A stretch of 64,000 nucleotides of DNA from Tunturiibacter gelidiferens. Its GTDB lineage: Bacteria; Acidobacteriota; Terriglobia; Terriglobales; Acidobacteriaceae. The notes beneath the pieces were generated by a model. That model was given only the letters and a program-made list of their open reading frames with translations, was not told where the DNA came from and ran no database searches. The stretch is taken from contig NZ_JACCCV010000002.1 of assembly GCF_013410115.1 (NCBI RefSeq), positions 1,860,001 through 1,924,000 of the forward strand, written 5' to 3'. This document shows, piece after piece, positions 62,252 through 64,000 of the stretch; the first letter of the stretch is position 1; every line of letters starts with the position of its first letter. A program made the position numbers and the translations under genes.

Positions 62252-62338
62252 GACTCCAGTGGCTTACGAACCCATCTGGCGATCACGGGCCGAGTCACTC
62301 CCTGCGCCGCTGGTAAACTCTCCTCAGGAGCGAACCCC

Positions 62339-63016
62339 GTGATCGAACTGGCAGCATCCATTCTCGCCGCAAACTTCGCCCACCTCGCCGACGAAGTCGC
62401 CCTGGTCGAACGCGGCGGAGCCACCCTCCTCCACGTCGACATCATGGACGGCCACTTCGTCCCCAACATCACCTTCGGCCCGCCCGTCGTCAAGGCGCTG
62501 CGCCCCATCACCAAGCTCCCCCTCGACTGCCACATGATGGTCGAAAATCCCGACGACTTCATCCACGACTTCGCCGAGGCCGGCGCCGACATGATGAGCG
62601 TCCACCAGGAGGTCTGCCGCCACCTCCATCGCACCCTCCAGCAGATCGTCCTCCACGGCATGTTGCCCGCCGTCGTCATTAACCCCGCAACTCCGGTCGA
62701 CACGCTGATAGAAGTCCTTCCGATGCTGCACCATGTGCTGGTCATGAGCGTGAATCCCGGCTTTGGCGGCCAGAAGTTCCTGCCCCTGGCGCTCGACAAG
62801 ATCGCCCACCTCGTCGAACTGCGCGAGGAGATGGGCCTCAACTTTCGCATCGAAGTTGATGGCGGGGTCGCTCACGATACCGTCGCTCAGGTCGTCGAAG
62901 CAGGAGCCGACATGCTCGTAGCCGGCTCAGCTATCTTCAGCCCCGGCAAAACCGAGCAGAACGCCGTGGAATTTCTCAAAATCGCCCGGGCAGCCGGCTC
63001 TGTACAAGTGGCATAA
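62339..63016 (+). CDS. rpe: Ribulose-phosphate 3-epimerase
   Basis: A 225-residue TIM-barrel enzyme of the pentose-phosphate pathway. IELAASILAANF, the metal-binding DIMDGHFVPNITFGP, CHMMVENP, VMSVNPGFGGQKF and IEVDGGV are all present. The start is GTG 62339, with AGGAG eight bases upstream. 103 bp separate it from bamD. Confidence 0.96.
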   Translation: MIELAASILAANFAHLADEVALVERGGATLLHVDIMDGHFVPNITFGPPVVKALRPITKLPLDCHMMVENPDDFIHDFAEAGADMMSVHQEVCRHLHRTLQQIVLHGMLPAVVINPATPVDTLIEVLPMLHHVLVMSVNPGFGGQKFLPLALDKIAHLVELREEMGLNFRIEVDGGVAHDTVAQVVEAGADMLVAGSAIFSPGKTEQNAVEFLKIARAAGSVQVA

Positions 63017-63119
63017 GCGCGGCACAAAGTCGCGCGAGTAGTACGGTTGAGACAGGAACGATTAGAATAGAACACAGCCTGAGCGCCCAGTCGCGCGAGG
63101 CGGATGGGGTCTATAGCGG

Positions 63120-64000
63120 ATGAACAAACGTTCTTTCTTTCCAACTCTCAGGGCCGGCACGCTGGCCGGAGTCGCAATTGCCAGCCTGATGCTCAGCTCT
63201 ATCGGAGCCCTGGCGCAGGTAACCGGCTCGTCCCAGACGACCACCGACGCCACCGGTCAGCAGCACGAGAGCGTGACCCTCTCCGCAACACCGGACAACA
63301 AAAAAGACAAAGTCGTCCCGTCCAAGGACACAAAAAAAGAGCTCCGCAAAGAGAAGACGATGAAGCCGGCCGATAAACCCGACGCCAAGCTTCCCGACAA
63401 GGTCCTCTACGATAAAGCCGTCGACGCGACCAAGCGCGGACACTTCGACGTCGCCCGTCTCGACCTGCAAACGCTGCTCAATACTTATCCTGACTCGCAA
63501 TATCAGATGAAGGCCAAGCTCGCCATCGGCGACAGCTGGTACAAGGAAGGCGGCACCGCAGCCCTCACCCAGGCCGAGCAGGAGTACAAAGACTTCATCA
63601 CCTTCTTTCCCAACGCGCCCGAGGCCGCCGAGGCCCAGATGCGCGTCGGCGACATCTACTTTCGCCAGATGGACAAGCCCGACCGCGACTACGCCAAGGC
63701 CACTCACGCCGAGGAAGAGTACCGCCTGATGCTGCAGCAGTTCCCCGAATCCACTCTGGTGCCTCAGGCCAAGCAGAGGCTGCGCGAGGTGCAGGAGGTC
63801 ATGGCCACCCGCGAAGCCAACATCGCCGCCTTCTACCAGACCCACAACAACTATCCCGCGACGATCGCCCGCTTCCAGACCGTCGTCGATACCTATCCGC
63901 AGTACAGCCACATGGACGACGTTCTTGTCGGCCTCGGCGATGCGTATGAGGCTGAAGCGCGGTTCGTTCGCACCATGAAGCTCCCCGAGGCAGGCAAGGC
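63120..64000 (+). CDS. bamD: Outer-membrane assembly factor BamD-like, 3' end outside the window
   Basis: An open reading frame running off the window end with at least 293 residues. The signal peptide (FFPTLRAGTLAGVAIASLML, ALAQ) is followed by a Lys/Asp-rich linker. From about residue 100 come TPR pairs with BamD pattern: LYDKAVDATKRGHFDVARLD, EEYRLMLQQFPESTLVPQAK, VVDTYPQYSHMDDVLVGLGD. No lipobox Cys lies near the signal end, unlike E. coli BamD. It may be a BamD/YbgF-like periplasmic TPR protein. Confidence 0.85.
   Translation, partial: MNKRSFFPTLRAGTLAGVAIASLMLSSIGALAQVTGSSQTTTDATGQQHESVTLSATPDNKKDKVVPSKDTKKELRKEKTMKPADKPDAKLPDKVLYDKAVDATKRGHFDVARLDLQTLLNTYPDSQYQMKAKLAIGDSWYKEGGTAALTQAEQEYKDFITFFPNAPEAAEAQMRVGDIYFRQMDKPDRDYAKATHAEEEYRLMLQQFPESTLVPQAKQRLREVQEVMATREANIAAFYQTHNNYPATIARFQTVVDTYPQYSHMDDVLVGLGDAYEAEARFVRTMKLPEAGK

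Noticed and set aside
63111..63911. 266-codon frame antisense to bamD
   Set aside because: Gly/Leu/Val-rich shadow; the plus-strand TPR protein is convincing.

Overview
The window is GC-rich (roughly 60%), densely coded bacterial chromosome. The gene content points to an Acidobacteriota, most likely of the Acidobacteriaceae type (relatives of Granulicella, Edaphobacter or Terriglobus). The main signs are a PadR regulator overlapping a very large duplicated orphan permease, a PEP-CTERM secreted protein, a CadC-like winged-helix/TPR regulator, a DUF2393 protein, many small secreted proteins without known families, and recurrent palindromic intergenic repeats. This assignment is inference from gene content. 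No rRNA, tRNA, CRISPR array, prophage, plasmid origin or transposase was seen.

Layout. 0-12 kb is mostly minus-strand housekeeping: rluB, scpB with an unusually long acidic insert, a PiT phosphate transporter, then scpA coupled to trpS, an M50 protease, a left-handed-helix acyltransferase and a SIMPL-domain protein. A PEP-CTERM gene and repeat copy A lie between scpA and scpB. 12-22 kb holds moaA, a GAF-GGDEF protein, several secreted proteins of unknown function, and a winged-helix/TPR regulator interrupted by one in-frame TGA. 22-31 kb holds a TetR-SDR pair sharing operator-like boxes, a TPR protein, a class III aminotransferase flanked on both sides by ~200 bp palindromic repeats (B and C), and the padR-permease pair. 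31-40 kb carries an EamA transporter, a secreted DUF985 cupin, the minus-strand run tsaD-cysS-secreted protein-fhs, and pcnB. 40-48 kb has a molybdenum formate dehydrogenase with its DUF1641 partner, kdsA, repeat D, an OmpA-like protein, a DUF2393 protein, a helicase-loader-like ATPase and rpmE. 48-64 kb has dusB, an uncharacterised PD-(D/E)XK-type protein, GNAT and DinB genes, a DUF1906 protein, tldD and tldE with two tandem small zinc-binding-like proteins between them, a UvrC-like protein with a degenerate nuclease centre, STAS, a Tat carboxylesterase, rpe and the start of bamD.

Functional links. Formate can be oxidised by the formate dehydrogenase, which needs the molybdenum cofactor that MoaA helps make, or activated to 10-formyl-tetrahydrofolate by Fhs. 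TldD and TldE form one proteolytic pair. ScpA and ScpB form one condensin subcomplex although their genes are separated. TsaD, CysS, PcnB, TrpS, DusB, RluB and RpmE make this a translation-rich neighbourhood.

The main oddities are: four same-orientation copies of a nested-palindrome element of 180-210 bp; a second family of short hairpins; the nonsense-interrupted regulator; a TetR promoter with its operator between -35 and -10 and an almost leaderless start; the duplicated C2HC small proteins; the predicted nuclease at 49.7-51.3 kb; and a switch of plus-strand base skew from G-rich to C-rich between about 43 and 49 kb.
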